This document shows, in pieces, positions 19,901 through 26,344 of a DNA stretch of 64,000 nt. Under the pieces are notes generated by a model, which was not told the origin of the DNA, did not search any database, and saw nothing but the letters and a program-made list of their open reading frames with translations. The stretch spans positions 52,955-116,954 of the forward strand of contig JARXWK010000006.1 in the NCBI GenBank assembly GCA_029916745.1, read 5' to 3'. Made by a program: the position numbers and the translations under genes. The first letter of the stretch is position 1; every line of letters starts with the position of its first letter. This DNA comes from Dysgonomonadaceae bacterium PH5-43. GTDB lineage: Bacteria; Bacteroidota; Bacteroidia; Bacteroidales; Azobacteroidaceae.

Positions 19901-20672
19901 TAGGTTCTTCTACGGTTCCTTTGTTGGTTCCTTTTGCGATAGACACTTTACGAGCGACGTCCACAAAAGCACCTTTATTTTCGACAAACACATCATTACT
20001 TTTATCCCAAGTAATAGATAAAGTTCCATAATCTGGTGCATCACTATATACAGAAGAGTAAGTTCCTGAAGGAAGATCTGGAGGCGTGGGGGCTGCTGGA
20101 AATGCAGATGCAGCCGATCTCACCAGATATATATTTCCCACGTAAAGAACAGACCCAGGCTTATTGATTTTAAACCTTAAATCCACCTCTTTTCTATCTG
20201 AAGGGATTAACACTTTGGCTGTTGTCCACTCATTCTTTGTTTCTATATTTACTACAGGGTAACGGTTTGCCTGAGCATTAGATCCCAAATACACACACGG
20301 AACCGCCTCCACACCATCAGCGGGAACTTCGCTTTTAAGAGTTCCATTATAAGAAAAATAGACTTCATAATATACAGGGTCTGCGACTTCTACAAACAGC
20401 GCAGTGTTTAAGTAAAGTTGCTGATCCCAACCAGATCCAGTTGTGAACTTTACAGCCTTATCTCCATAAGCCTCGCAAGTTCCTTTTGCGTCTCCGGTTC
20501 CCGTACAACCAAAACTAACAACCTTATTATCCGCACCATAAATCTGCCAACAATTCGATTGAACTACTGTTTCCGGAACAGGATTAGGAATATTTGTAGC
20601 CGACGGTTGCGCCTTCGCTACCAAAACACTTACTAAAAGTAAAATTATTAAAGTTAGATATTTCTTTATCAT
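13917..20672 (-). CDS. Giant secreted beta-helix protein with T9SS sorting domain
   Basis: A 2251-aa exported protein. Residues 1-21 are a signal peptide (ending AKAQ). An N-terminal module (about 25-195) is followed by three modules with VYSD- or IYGQ-type openings (about 205-385, 400-555, 570-710) like those of the GH5 protein. Residues about 720-1390 form a right-handed parallel beta-helix (repeats such as NVTIRNCKF, INILDNYFEDC, NVIGGSKR, INNYNNIVYV), a fold typical of polysaccharide lyases and adhesins. A WVGTKSTDWSTYANW module begins near 1400, the counterpart of WTGAESADWNTPGNW in the GH5 protein. The last ~75 residues are a T9SS type A sorting domain. No catalytic triad is obvious, so lyase and adhesin are both possible. 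Confidence 0.82.
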   Translation of the reverse strand: MIKKYLTLIILLLVSVLVAKAQPSATNIPNPVPETVVQSNCWQIYGADNKVVSFGCTGTGDAKGTCEAYGDKAVKFTTGSGWDQQLYLNTALFVEVADPVYYEVYFSYNGTLKSEVPADGVEAVPCVYLGSNAQANRYPVVNIETKNEWTTAKVLIPSDRKEVDLRFKINKPGSVLYVGNIYLVRSAASAFPAAPTPPDLPSGTYSSVYSDAPDYGTLSITWDKSNDVFVENKGAFVDVARKVSIAKGTNKGTVEEPKIEYNYSLLKISNATDYIKAVDKGYNRVHFDVWLNTPIVDDQFDFQIFSNGSANQYHYASKKLSAADASLSSDGWYSFDFNLTDLAVEGWNAGFNDIFKDINAFRLYNRSLDSNLSFYIDNIYFYEETLDIDAAPMPTNISDNPAYSYSVYSDMSGTAADDYMATNKGKSDWKRTADLTDKVAQQEWKVNDSWKKSKFTLNDEGISPSAFGSLFLALRHTRAISGDEMRVRIIQERKEDTDIKISSVEANTWQEINIDLNKEISIEDGNITAIEIIAATSGKLTAAYTTYADNIIFYNSTAPNCKPEATSYDKDDIIPIYGQYVFPDEGVDAKVNGWTNITPHTDSKDKNVSQKITDLYDGSYITIKQNSQTNTLGSANAIHLNVWVAQENTKLTIEINNKEYQIPATDLLMGRWNTVLIPLARFDLGTTDLSKIGCYSEGQNDVAYIDNLYFGSLRVNIGSVAQVGTTKYNTIKAAYDANKNIAGSLNIDIIADSYEPEIIKIDASDSKFTSLNIYPSGGTPRTVIGEEFDANRKGYLFHIVGDFTGRPVVIDGRLDKTGAAQSLILQSKKMQNSADLNAVNGTATIRLENATNVTIRNCKFQGQGTYDRPEHSIYGNGTEINILDNYFEDCMLLEQTTNYANNNKTYASSIITIANAANNTLVPANLTISRNHFYETKPVYAKTNAYRSCILYKADEGKGISITNNVIGGSKRTNGAIDGTWTMGSGENKPSDALSGAMYFIYADLPAAADGESNYVNITGNTIANIEITSFKTGSVVGIGIGQGCVRVEDNQIYELSHIGEGTTTTDFLYGIFSSLAGTSYGKVECANNKISNLNTKFNTKASVSLNAIAAIRFSVNSTNKCSSTVKDNRILLNNDAAYLGEDISYSGIAVYAQPSGGSSASSTIDVYNNIIATTGFKGGANTKFVAGIYNYIADANAIVNNYNNIVYVQPVNAFAGSSIIEGFHIRTTSKKVNVFHNTVYIKNINLDTNVTRGISLEYASDDGKTNIYNNIIVNENASGFTMYATNPTKIIGDLDYNVYFSPGNSYLSTTEKFDHQKFVFWGKGVEKDYHSLFQDPAFATTTISNLTIDNLNELEKNLKPACFLGGKVTDGTKVDIIGATRRNLLPTMGALNTSFSNYWVGTKSTDWSTYANWADGKVPDEDTEIVFAPMTASGGTTVTCENILKLDQNRTVKHIYNDTDYQLDINEKTLTLTGGIWQDRLASQPVNSAMVNASGKKSTIVYNGSGNSNSSNAQHIFPKTFVGDKVNNFVLNNSSDFFVLLQTNLEITNDFAIKNPNVNDSPSSTNVDDLDNFGTHTGGLNAFWYNTTLKFSGDLATGNTPNLSEVSAYSDSDKSAYRPYTGQRIPRHAIYGDKVYNLVSNSSKLVTYHDELTVMNSLTIKESGATSGNFEIAADKLVEVKGTTTNNAGVGGLVIKSRELSATEYGYNEHIFPTLTGVESTQKARPNATFIFAKQEGTEVPATVEMYSPAKKDGNNYQWQFFTVPVKQTAKSYGTELLANAWVRRWAANPVNRNPYFGTPYWIYLEFNEHLTSVAGYDYNTTNKDSDGKGYENYLNPANVKSNNLQGYEMTQFTQSVTSFTGNLTNTDYTLPLEYYDYDEKQPYYKWSADGDVKWSWDPSDENVKEPEYGSDGWYVIGNPYTAAVKISEFDFKGDIEAQVQIYNTGSFSDWDGNTNNESAGGYISVPKAQAGKEGLPDRIPTMQGFSIKRTQKSSTTTSFGLTYKSTSVDKNDSELRSAKEEQPSTLIDLESENSFDRLWIFINPETGKGYDNGWDGDKIMNDKAPSATAQLFTMEDDRRFQVSTMDNLNETYLGIMGGIKDTEYTITFNHNGMDREYIKILLVDLENDKQIDVTESGSKYTFTITDPAELSKRFQIVTTDNNVAIDNVEPIESKLSVYSSGNTVYVNNLLPESGTLYVYDVSGKIVFTQTFEANRIFSVNMNIAPGIYLTRAITGSCSVDNKVILKNRI

Positions 20673-20826
20673 ATAAATTTAGTTTAAAGCATTAATACTT
20701 AGCCAAAGATTCTTCTTATTCATCATAGCCTCTATTTTATTTATTTATTTTTTATCTATTTAACTTATCTAAATCGCTTTTCTATGTATATTTCACAATA
20801 GACACAGAAACATATTTATTTGGGCG

Positions 20827-20834
20827 CAAAGTTA
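20827..20834 (-). promoter_or_regulatory. Possible -7 box upstream of the 2251-aa gene
   Basis: The minus strand reads TAACTTTG in the 174-bp gap after the glycosyltransferase gene, giving a leader of about 150 nt before the start at 20672. No good TTTG was seen at the expected distance, so this is suggestive only. If real, the giant genes form a transcription unit separate from the glycosyltransferase and radical SAM genes. Confidence 0.4.
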
Positions 20835-20846
20835 CGAAATATTTTT

Positions 20847-21635
20847 TTATATACACACTATTTTTCTGTGCTTATTGAAATAATAAGCCAAGCCCTTTAT
20901 GTGTTCCCAATTAATTTTAGAGAACACACTATTGCTCGAAACCCTTTGATAAGCGTGATAGATAGACACATAAGGCAAATAGTGAGTAGCGTATCCCGAC
21001 TGCTTCATTCTCAAACAAAAATCAGCATCTTCGGGTCCGTAAAATATTTTTTCATCTAACAAACCTACTTTGTTTAGAGCAGAATGTCTTATCAACTGGC
21101 AAGCACCTATAATATAATCTACTTCAAAAGGTTTATCTTGGTTTTTATCATAATCTTCCGGTTCGGCAGCATTGTATGCTTTTAATTTCAATTTTTTCAA
21201 TAATATATTTGCAGCCCTTGTTAGTTTCCCCTTCACAGACGGGAATCTGCGGCAACTATTTTGCACTTTCCCATCGTTGCCATACATTTTACAACCACAC
21301 ACTCCTACATTAGGATTAGAATCCATAAAGTCGAGCATTTCTTTTAATGCCTCTTGGTTTACTTCAGTGTCGCTATCTAATATCCAAATATACTCCCCTT
21401 TTGCCAAACCCATACCCCGATTACGAGCTTTCGACACTCCTAAATTCCGGTTATTTACACCAACTTTAGCAAAGGGATATAATTTGTCTATTTCGCTTAA
21501 AGTATTATCGGTAGATCCATTGTCGATATAAATAACTTCAATATCTCTTTCGTTCGCAACAAAGCTAAGAGAAAGAAGATTTTTCTCAAGAAAGCTCCAC
21601 GAATTACAGCCGATTAATACTATAGACACCCTCAT
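20847..21635 (-). CDS. Glycosyltransferase family 2
   Basis: A 262-aa inverting GT-A glycosyltransferase of the rhamnosyltransferase-like GT2 group. It has the N-terminal nucleotide-binding strand (VSIVLIGCNS), IDNGSTDNT, the NLGVSKARNRG segment, the DxD-type metal site DSDTEVN near residue 87, and the acceptor-side GPEDADFCLRMKQSGY motif with the catalytic-base acidic residues. No membrane segment is seen, so it acts at the inner face of the membrane. It starts 7 bp after the radical SAM gene and is probably co-transcribed with it. The donor and acceptor are unknown; glycosylation of a surface polymer or of the neighbouring secreted proteins are both possible. Confidence 0.88.
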   Translation of the reverse strand: MRVSIVLIGCNSWSFLEKNLLSLSFVANERDIEVIYIDNGSTDNTLSEIDKLYPFAKVGVNNRNLGVSKARNRGMGLAKGEYIWILDSDTEVNQEALKEMLDFMDSNPNVGVCGCKMYGNDGKVQNSCRRFPSVKGKLTRAANILLKKLKLKAYNAAEPEDYDKNQDKPFEVDYIIGACQLIRHSALNKVGLLDEKIFYGPEDADFCLRMKQSGYATHYLPYVSIYHAYQRVSSNSVFSKINWEHIKGLAYYFNKHRKIVCI

Positions 21636-21642
21636 TTGATTA

Positions 21643-23097
21643 CTATTTTTTCCAAGTTGTTAATTTATTCTTGAGAGCTTTGCCTGCTTTCCAAAATTCG
21701 GAGAAAGACGTAAATCGTCTTAATTGAGAAAACACAAAAGAAGGACGAAGGAAGAACTTAAGATTATATTTATACAAAAGCTTCTCCATCTCTTCATTGC
21801 TCAAATTAGGATAAGACAATATAGAGTGATGCTGAACATCTGTAGGCACATAATCTCCTCCTACTATCCAACCATTTTCTTTTGCTAAATCATAAAACTC
21901 CGTACCGGGGAAAGGAGCTACAATATTTATCATAACCTGATCGGCTTTAAGCTTTATAGCTGTATCTAAGGTTTCTTTTATAGTTTCTTTAGTTTCTAAC
22001 GGACTTGTCCCTATTAATATGTTTAGCTTTACAGGCACTTTGTACTTATTTAGCAAATTGATTGCCAATATTATCTGTTCTCTGTTCACTCCTTTTTTGA
22101 TGTAAGTAAGTATTTCATCGTTAAACGACTCAACCCCCAAATCGACATACATACAACCTGTATCGCCCAGTATCTGAGCAATACTTTCGGTTATTGCATC
22201 AGCACGAGCCTGACAACCCCAAACTATATCATACTTCTTTAATGTTTCGGCAATAGGCTTAAGACGTTTTTCTGTTATAATAAAGTTATCGTCCATAAAA
22301 CCTATAGCTTTATATCCTTGCGATGCCAACAAATCTATCTCTTCTATCACATTCTCTACCGAACGTTTAGATATAAAGGGTTTCTTTCCTGAGTTATGAG
22401 CCTTATTTTCCAACTCGCGAGCAAAGGTTAGCGAACTCGGAACACAATATATGCACTGGAACGGACAATTACGACTTGTTATAACCGCTGTATAAGGAGA
22501 ACGTTTTAACTTGGGGTTACTAAAATAGTGCTTATCTATAAGATGGCGAGCAGGGAATGGCAAAGAGTCTAAATCTTTCAATAATTCCCTTGTAGGATTA
22601 TTTGCTACCTTGCCATCGGACGATAAATACGAAATACCTTTTACATTGCTATAGCCTTCACCTTGAGATATTAATAAGCATAATTCTCTTATGGTTATAT
22701 CAGGCTCTCCCCTAACCACTATTTGATTGGGTAATTGTAAAAACTCTTTCGTATAAAATGTGGCTCCCGGCCCTAAATATATTATCTTCGTTTTAGGACG
22801 ATAGTTGTTTATTACCTTAGATATATAAATATCATTACTCATAGAAAGATTTACCGACCAAAAGACATACACATCAGAATCGTCTTTTTGAATAAAAGAT
22901 TCAAAATCTCTTAGAGTTTCGTTCTTGGTAATCGAATCTCGATAGGCAACTTTATGTTTATCTTGTTCAAGAATTGCGGCTACAGTTAGCTCATAGATAT
23001 TAATCATTGGGTAAACCATAGTAGTGCAACCAGCGGTACGTTCTGCCGGGCGTTCATTAGCTTTCGCCACAGGAGGTATTAAGAATGTTATTTTCAT
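21643..23097 (-). CDS. B12-binding-domain radical SAM protein
   Basis: About 484 aa. The N-terminal ~170 residues form a cobalamin-binding-like Rossmann domain (IIYLGPGATFY, VVRGEPD) without the DxHxxG cobalt-ligand motif, as in many class B radical SAM enzymes. The radical SAM core carries the CxxxCxxC cluster motif at Cys211, Cys215 and Cys218, followed by the expected GFMDDNF and VDLGVESF elements. I place the start at the ATG at 23097 (MKITFLIPP), the usual beginning of this family; an ATG at 23130 would add eleven unlikely residues. Members of this broad family methylate or rearrange lipids, sugars, nucleosides and natural products, and the substrate here cannot be inferred. It lies just upstream of the GT2 gene. 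Confidence 0.85.
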   Translation of the reverse strand: MKITFLIPPVAKANERPAERTAGCTTMVYPMINIYELTVAAILEQDKHKVAYRDSITKNETLRDFESFIQKDDSDVYVFWSVNLSMSNDIYISKVINNYRPKTKIIYLGPGATFYTKEFLQLPNQIVVRGEPDITIRELCLLISQGEGYSNVKGISYLSSDGKVANNPTRELLKDLDSLPFPARHLIDKHYFSNPKLKRSPYTAVITSRNCPFQCIYCVPSSLTFARELENKAHNSGKKPFISKRSVENVIEEIDLLASQGYKAIGFMDDNFIITEKRLKPIAETLKKYDIVWGCQARADAITESIAQILGDTGCMYVDLGVESFNDEILTYIKKGVNREQIILAINLLNKYKVPVKLNILIGTSPLETKETIKETLDTAIKLKADQVMINIVAPFPGTEFYDLAKENGWIVGGDYVPTDVQHHSILSYPNLSNEEMEKLLYKYNLKFFLRPSFVFSQLRRFTSFSEFWKAGKALKNKLTTWKK

Positions 23098-23235
23098 CGT
23101 AAAATTTCTATTATTATTAGAACGAAACATTTTAGATAATATTATACAAAAGAGTAAAGTAGACTAAGCATAAAAAAACAAAGGAGTGTCAGTACACAAT
23201 GACACCCCTCTGCAAATTATAAAATTTAACAACAA

Positions 23236-24516
23236 TTATTCTTTTACCAATTTATGTGTGGTTACCTCTCCTGCCTTTGTTACAAGCTGAACGATATACG
23301 TTCCCGAACTTAAATTAGCAACATTCATATCAAGAGCATTGTTTGCTTTCGCTACTAATCGACCATTTAATTCAAAAACATTTGCAGACTGAATGGCTTC
23401 ATTAAAGCAAATAACATCTTTTGCCGGGTTAGGATAGAAATATATTGGCTTAACATCTACATCTTCCACAATATCTATATCCGAGAAGTCGTATTTTTCT
23501 ACATATATACTTGTTATAGCAACCGGCTTATCGGTATTATTACCTCCTACTATTTTGTAAATTACTTCGCTTTTCGAAGGTTCTTCATCTAAAAACTCAA
23601 CACAAGTAGTACGATCTAAGTTATTAAACGTTTTTACCAGTTCATTGTTTTTATATACCTGAACAGTTCTATCGAGAAGAGTTGATTTACCAGTAAGATT
23701 TATAGATACGCTTTTAGCATTTGGCACCTTAAACTCTACGCTACCACCAACATATTGTCGCCCTCTTATGCGGAGATTTTTCTTTCCTCCACCTCCAGAA
23801 CAGCCTTCACCTAATTCTATACTTGCCGAATCGGCAGAGAGCACAATATTATTAGGAGCAGAAAGATAATCCTTAGTTGTATTATAATCTGCTTCGACTT
23901 CCATATTTAAGAAGTCTTCATAAATCCAATAACCTTCAGTGCTTGGTTGCGGAGCCTCTTCTTTCGGAATATCAATGCCATACTTTTGCACTTCAACATA
24001 ATAAAGCACGATAGGATCTTTCTTGGTTTCGTCGGCAGCAGTTATCTTAACGGTAACAGGCTCTTCTGAGTCTACTTTTTGCGCAAACTCTATACATTTG
24101 TATCTATCAAAACCCTCTTCTCTAAAAACTTCTTCTCCGTTAATAGAAATAACAACACCCCTATCGGCAGCTTTTTGTTTCCCTGTAATGTAAATTCTAA
24201 CCCAACTTGCATTAGGAACAGTAAATTCGGCAGCACCATTTTCTTCTAACCCACGAATACGAAGAGATTTTTGTCCGTAAGCACAGTCGAAACCCTGCTC
24301 TACATTAGCGAATATTGCCGAAAGATTAATGTTATTAGGATAAGTTTTGTAATTCTTTTGTAGAATATTCCATTCCTCTTCAATATCAAACTGATTAAAG
24401 TTTTCTAATATCCAATAATTCGATTGATCGTCTTCAATATTACCTTGTGCGTTTAATTGAAGCGATAAGCTCAAACACATAAGGATTGAAAAAATAAAAG
24501 TTAATTGTGTTTTCAT
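23236..24516 (-). CDS. Secreted two-repeat protein with T9SS sorting domain
   Basis: A 426-aa exported protein. Residues 1-23 are a signal peptide (ending LNAQ). Two related repeats of about 150 residues follow: each opens with YWI followed by an E-F/L pattern (YWILENFN, YWIYEDFL), contains PNNI(N/V)LSA, a KSLRIRG or KNLRIRG strand, and a T/K-rich ITGK or LTGK strand. They look like beta-sandwich modules. The last ~75 residues form a T9SS type A sorting domain (PIYFYPNPAKD ... GTYIVQLVTKAGEVTTHKLVKE), so the protein should be displayed on or released from the cell surface. No catalytic motif is seen. It stands first in the minus-strand cluster, 138 bp before the radical SAM gene. Confidence 0.8.
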   Translation of the reverse strand: MKTQLTFIFSILMCLSLSLQLNAQGNIEDDQSNYWILENFNQFDIEEEWNILQKNYKTYPNNINLSAIFANVEQGFDCAYGQKSLRIRGLEENGAAEFTVPNASWVRIYITGKQKAADRGVVISINGEEVFREEGFDRYKCIEFAQKVDSEEPVTVKITAADETKKDPIVLYYVEVQKYGIDIPKEEAPQPSTEGYWIYEDFLNMEVEADYNTTKDYLSAPNNIVLSADSASIELGEGCSGGGGKKNLRIRGRQYVGGSVEFKVPNAKSVSINLTGKSTLLDRTVQVYKNNELVKTFNNLDRTTCVEFLDEEPSKSEVIYKIVGGNNTDKPVAITSIYVEKYDFSDIDIVEDVDVKPIYFYPNPAKDVICFNEAIQSANVFELNGRLVAKANNALDMNVANLSSGTYIVQLVTKAGEVTTHKLVKE

Positions 24517-24548
24517 TGTTGATATAAATTATTTATACATATAGTTTG

Positions 24549-24580
24549 CAAAGTTAAAATAAAAATGAATTGATTTACAA
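24549..24580 (-). promoter_or_regulatory. Promoter of the two-repeat T9SS protein gene
   Basis: Minus strand: TTG at 24580-24578 and TAACTTTG at 24556-24549, about 21 bp apart, 33 bp before the start codon at 24516. This fits the Bacteroidota consensus. Confidence 0.5.
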
Positions 24581-24602
24581 GAAAACAATACAAATAATTA
24601 AT

Positions 24603-24610
24603 TACTTTTG
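24603..24610 (+). promoter_or_regulatory. Possible -7 box for the thioesterase gene
   Basis: TACTTTTG matches TAnnTTTG and lies 25 bp before the ATG at 24636, back to back with the minus-strand promoter at 24549. No TTTG was found at the expected distance upstream. Confidence 0.4.
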
Positions 24611-24635
24611 CCTTTTCATTTTTTTCAATTAAGCT

Positions 24636-25049
24636 ATGACAGAAGAAGTAAGAGAAAAACTTATAGATAGAGTTACAAGAAATCCTTATGTAAATCATTT
24701 ACAAATACAGTTTACCAAGGTTGAAGATGGGGTTGTAGAAGCCGTTATGCCTTTATTTGAACACCAACGACAATATAGCGGAGTTATTCACGGCGGCATT
24801 TTAGCAGCAGTAGGCGACACTGTAGCCGGATTTGCAGCCTACACCTTAACACCTCCCGACAAAGATGTTTTATCTGCCGAGATTAATGTTTCTTTTCTCA
24901 GAGCAACTTGGGGAGACAAACTTATTGCCAAAGCAAAAATAATTAAACCCGGCAGGAATATACATTTTGGAGAATGCGAAATATTCTGCAACGACAAAAT
25001 GGTATGCAAAGTAACCGGTACTTTCTGTGTTGTTGTAAAGCAAGTATAA
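24636..25049 (+). CDS. PaaI-family hotdog-fold thioesterase
   Basis: A 137-aa single hotdog domain expected to hydrolyse acyl-CoA thioesters in the cytosol. The family motif is present (GVIHGGILAAVGDTVAGFAA, with HGG and the downstream Asp/Gly acting in catalysis), and the later strands read LSAEINVSFLRA and AKIIKPGRNIHFGECEI as in PaaI and YdiI relatives. Length is normal. It ends 18 bp from the convergent ogt gene. The substrate is not determinable. Confidence 0.88.
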   Translation: MTEEVREKLIDRVTRNPYVNHLQIQFTKVEDGVVEAVMPLFEHQRQYSGVIHGGILAAVGDTVAGFAAYTLTPPDKDVLSAEINVSFLRATWGDKLIAKAKIIKPGRNIHFGECEIFCNDKMVCKVTGTFCVVVKQV

Positions 25050-25067
25050 GAGGGCTTCTTCCACTAC

Positions 25068-25607
25068 TTACTTTTGAGAAATATTAGCTTGCTCTAATTC
25101 CAATAGTTTCTTTTTTCTCCAAAGTCCGCCGCCATAACCGGTAAGCGAACCATTAATTCCGACAACTCGGTGGCAAGGAAGAATAATAGATATTTTATTC
25201 TTTCCGTTGGCGTTTGCCACCGCTCTAACAGACGAAGACTTGCCTATCATCTCGGCTTGCTTGCCGTAGTTTGTAGTACAACCGTATGGCACATTCAACA
25301 ACGAAAGCCAAACTGTTTTTTGAAACTCAGTTCCAACTAAATCCAACGGAATATCAAACTCACGGCGTCTGCCATCGAAGTATTCATTTATTTGTTTACG
25401 AAGTGTATCAAAATGCAAGTTTTCGCCCGACACAAGCGAAGCCTTAAAATGCTCACCAAGTTGCCTCAACTCCAAATCAATTAATTTGTAGTCGGCAAAC
25501 TCAAACATACACACCCCCTCGTCTGTTGCTCCCGCAATCATCAAACCCAAATCTGTTTCTATATTTGCAATACTTACAATACGCTTATCTTTGTTTTTTA
25601 CCATCAC
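25068..25607 (-). CDS. ogt: Methylated-DNA--protein-cysteine methyltransferase
   Basis: A 179-aa suicide DNA-repair protein that moves the methyl group from O6-methylguanine to its own cysteine. The active-site motif ILPCHRVVG is present with Cys145. The helix-turn-helix region upstream (VPYGCTTNYGKQAEMIGKSSSVRAVANANGKN) and the Tyr/Gly-rich GSLTGYGGGLWRKKKLLELE tail are typical. The N-terminal 90 residues form the usual degenerate ribonuclease-H-like domain, and there is no Ada-type regulatory domain. Start at MMVKNK; Met2 is an alternative. Upstream lies the repeat-rich gap 25608-26344. Confidence 0.93.
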   Translation of the reverse strand: MMVKNKDKRIVSIANIETDLGLMIAGATDEGVCMFEFADYKLIDLELRQLGEHFKASLVSGENLHFDTLRKQINEYFDGRRREFDIPLDLVGTEFQKTVWLSLLNVPYGCTTNYGKQAEMIGKSSSVRAVANANGKNKISIILPCHRVVGINGSLTGYGGGLWRKKKLLELEQANISQK

Positions 25608-25702
25608 TCATTTATTGCTTTTACACATTATATCCTAACATCAACAAAAGTATAATTATTTTCGCACAAAACAAGAAAGATAAAAACTAAAAGTTAGCGC
25701 AA

Positions 25703-25860
25703 AGTTTCACACATTGACATAATCCGTTTCATACTTTGAAACGATCCGTTTCGCAGTATGACATAATTCGTTTCACGGTTTAAAACTACTTGTTTCATAT
25801 AGGTGAAACACTTTGTTTCATACTAACAAAACAACCTGTTTCATTAGTATGAAACGACAA
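25703..25860. repeat. Tandem array C, period 22-23 bp, GTTTCA phrase
   Basis: Seven units begin at 25703, 25725, 25747, 25769, 25791, 25814 and 25837, so the steps are 22, 22, 22, 22, 23 and 23. Each opens with (A/C/T)GTTTCA or a one-base variant; the rest is degenerate, and several units end in TGAAAC, so they can pair with themselves or with neighbours. It lies in the gap between the divergent ogt and panE genes. Confidence 0.75.
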
Positions 25861-25920
25861 ACAAGCAAGAAAAAAGATAAAAGTTAAAAACTAAAAGATA
25901 AAAGTTAGCGCAAAGCGCAG

Positions 25921-26280
25921 TAGAGACGCGGCGCGCCACGTCTCCAGGGCTAAAAATTGACGTACATACACCCTTTTAGATAGGCGATAGCCCGAATGGG
26001 CGATATATCCATAACCTTAGGTGAGCGTAGCGTTACCTAAGGGAATAAAAGCTGGCGCAAAGCGAAACCAATCGCAATGCGCAGTAGAGACGCGGCGCGC
26101 CACGTCTCCAGGGCTAAAAATTGACGTACATACACCCTTTTAGATAGGCGATAGCCCGAATGGGCAATATATCCATAACCTTAGGTGAGCGAAGCGTTAC
26201 CTAAGGGAATAAAAGTTGGCGCAAAGCAAAACCAATCGCAATGCACGGTAGAGACGCGGCGCGCCACGTCTCCAGGGCTA
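25921..26280. repeat. 164-bp direct repeat, about 2.2 copies, rich in hairpins
   Basis: The same sequence begins at 25921, 26085 and 26249, exactly 164 bp apart. The third copy stops after about 35 bp. Each copy starts with a near-perfect 22-bp palindrome (25923-25944 in copy 1: GAGACG...CGTCTC around GGCGCGCC) and full copies add GCCC-GAAT-GGGC (25990-26001) and an 8-bp-arm hairpin CCTTAGGT/ACCTAAGG (26015-26022 with 26035-26042). It is clearly more GC-rich than the surroundings. No coding frame is supported. Confidence 0.9.
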
Positions 26281-26316
26281 AAAAGGGTAAAAGCTTTATC
26301 GTTTGGCAATTTATTG

Positions 26317-26324
26317 TACCTTTG
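26317..26324 (+). promoter_or_regulatory. Possible -7 box for panE
   Basis: TACCTTTG matches TAnnTTTG and lies 20 bp before the chosen ATG at 26345, which supports that start over the upstream in-frame ATG at 26303. The -33 element is unclear. Confidence 0.45.
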
Positions 26325-26344
26325 TGCTACAAAAAACAATTAAT

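Noticed and set aside
23098..23130. Upstream ATG for the radical SAM gene at 23130
   Set aside because: The extra residues are Asn/Arg-rich and not part of the family; MKITFLIPP is the usual start.
25608..26344. An insertion sequence in the repeat-rich ogt-panE gap
   Set aside because: No transposase frame, terminal inverted repeats or target duplication was found; the region is repeats only.
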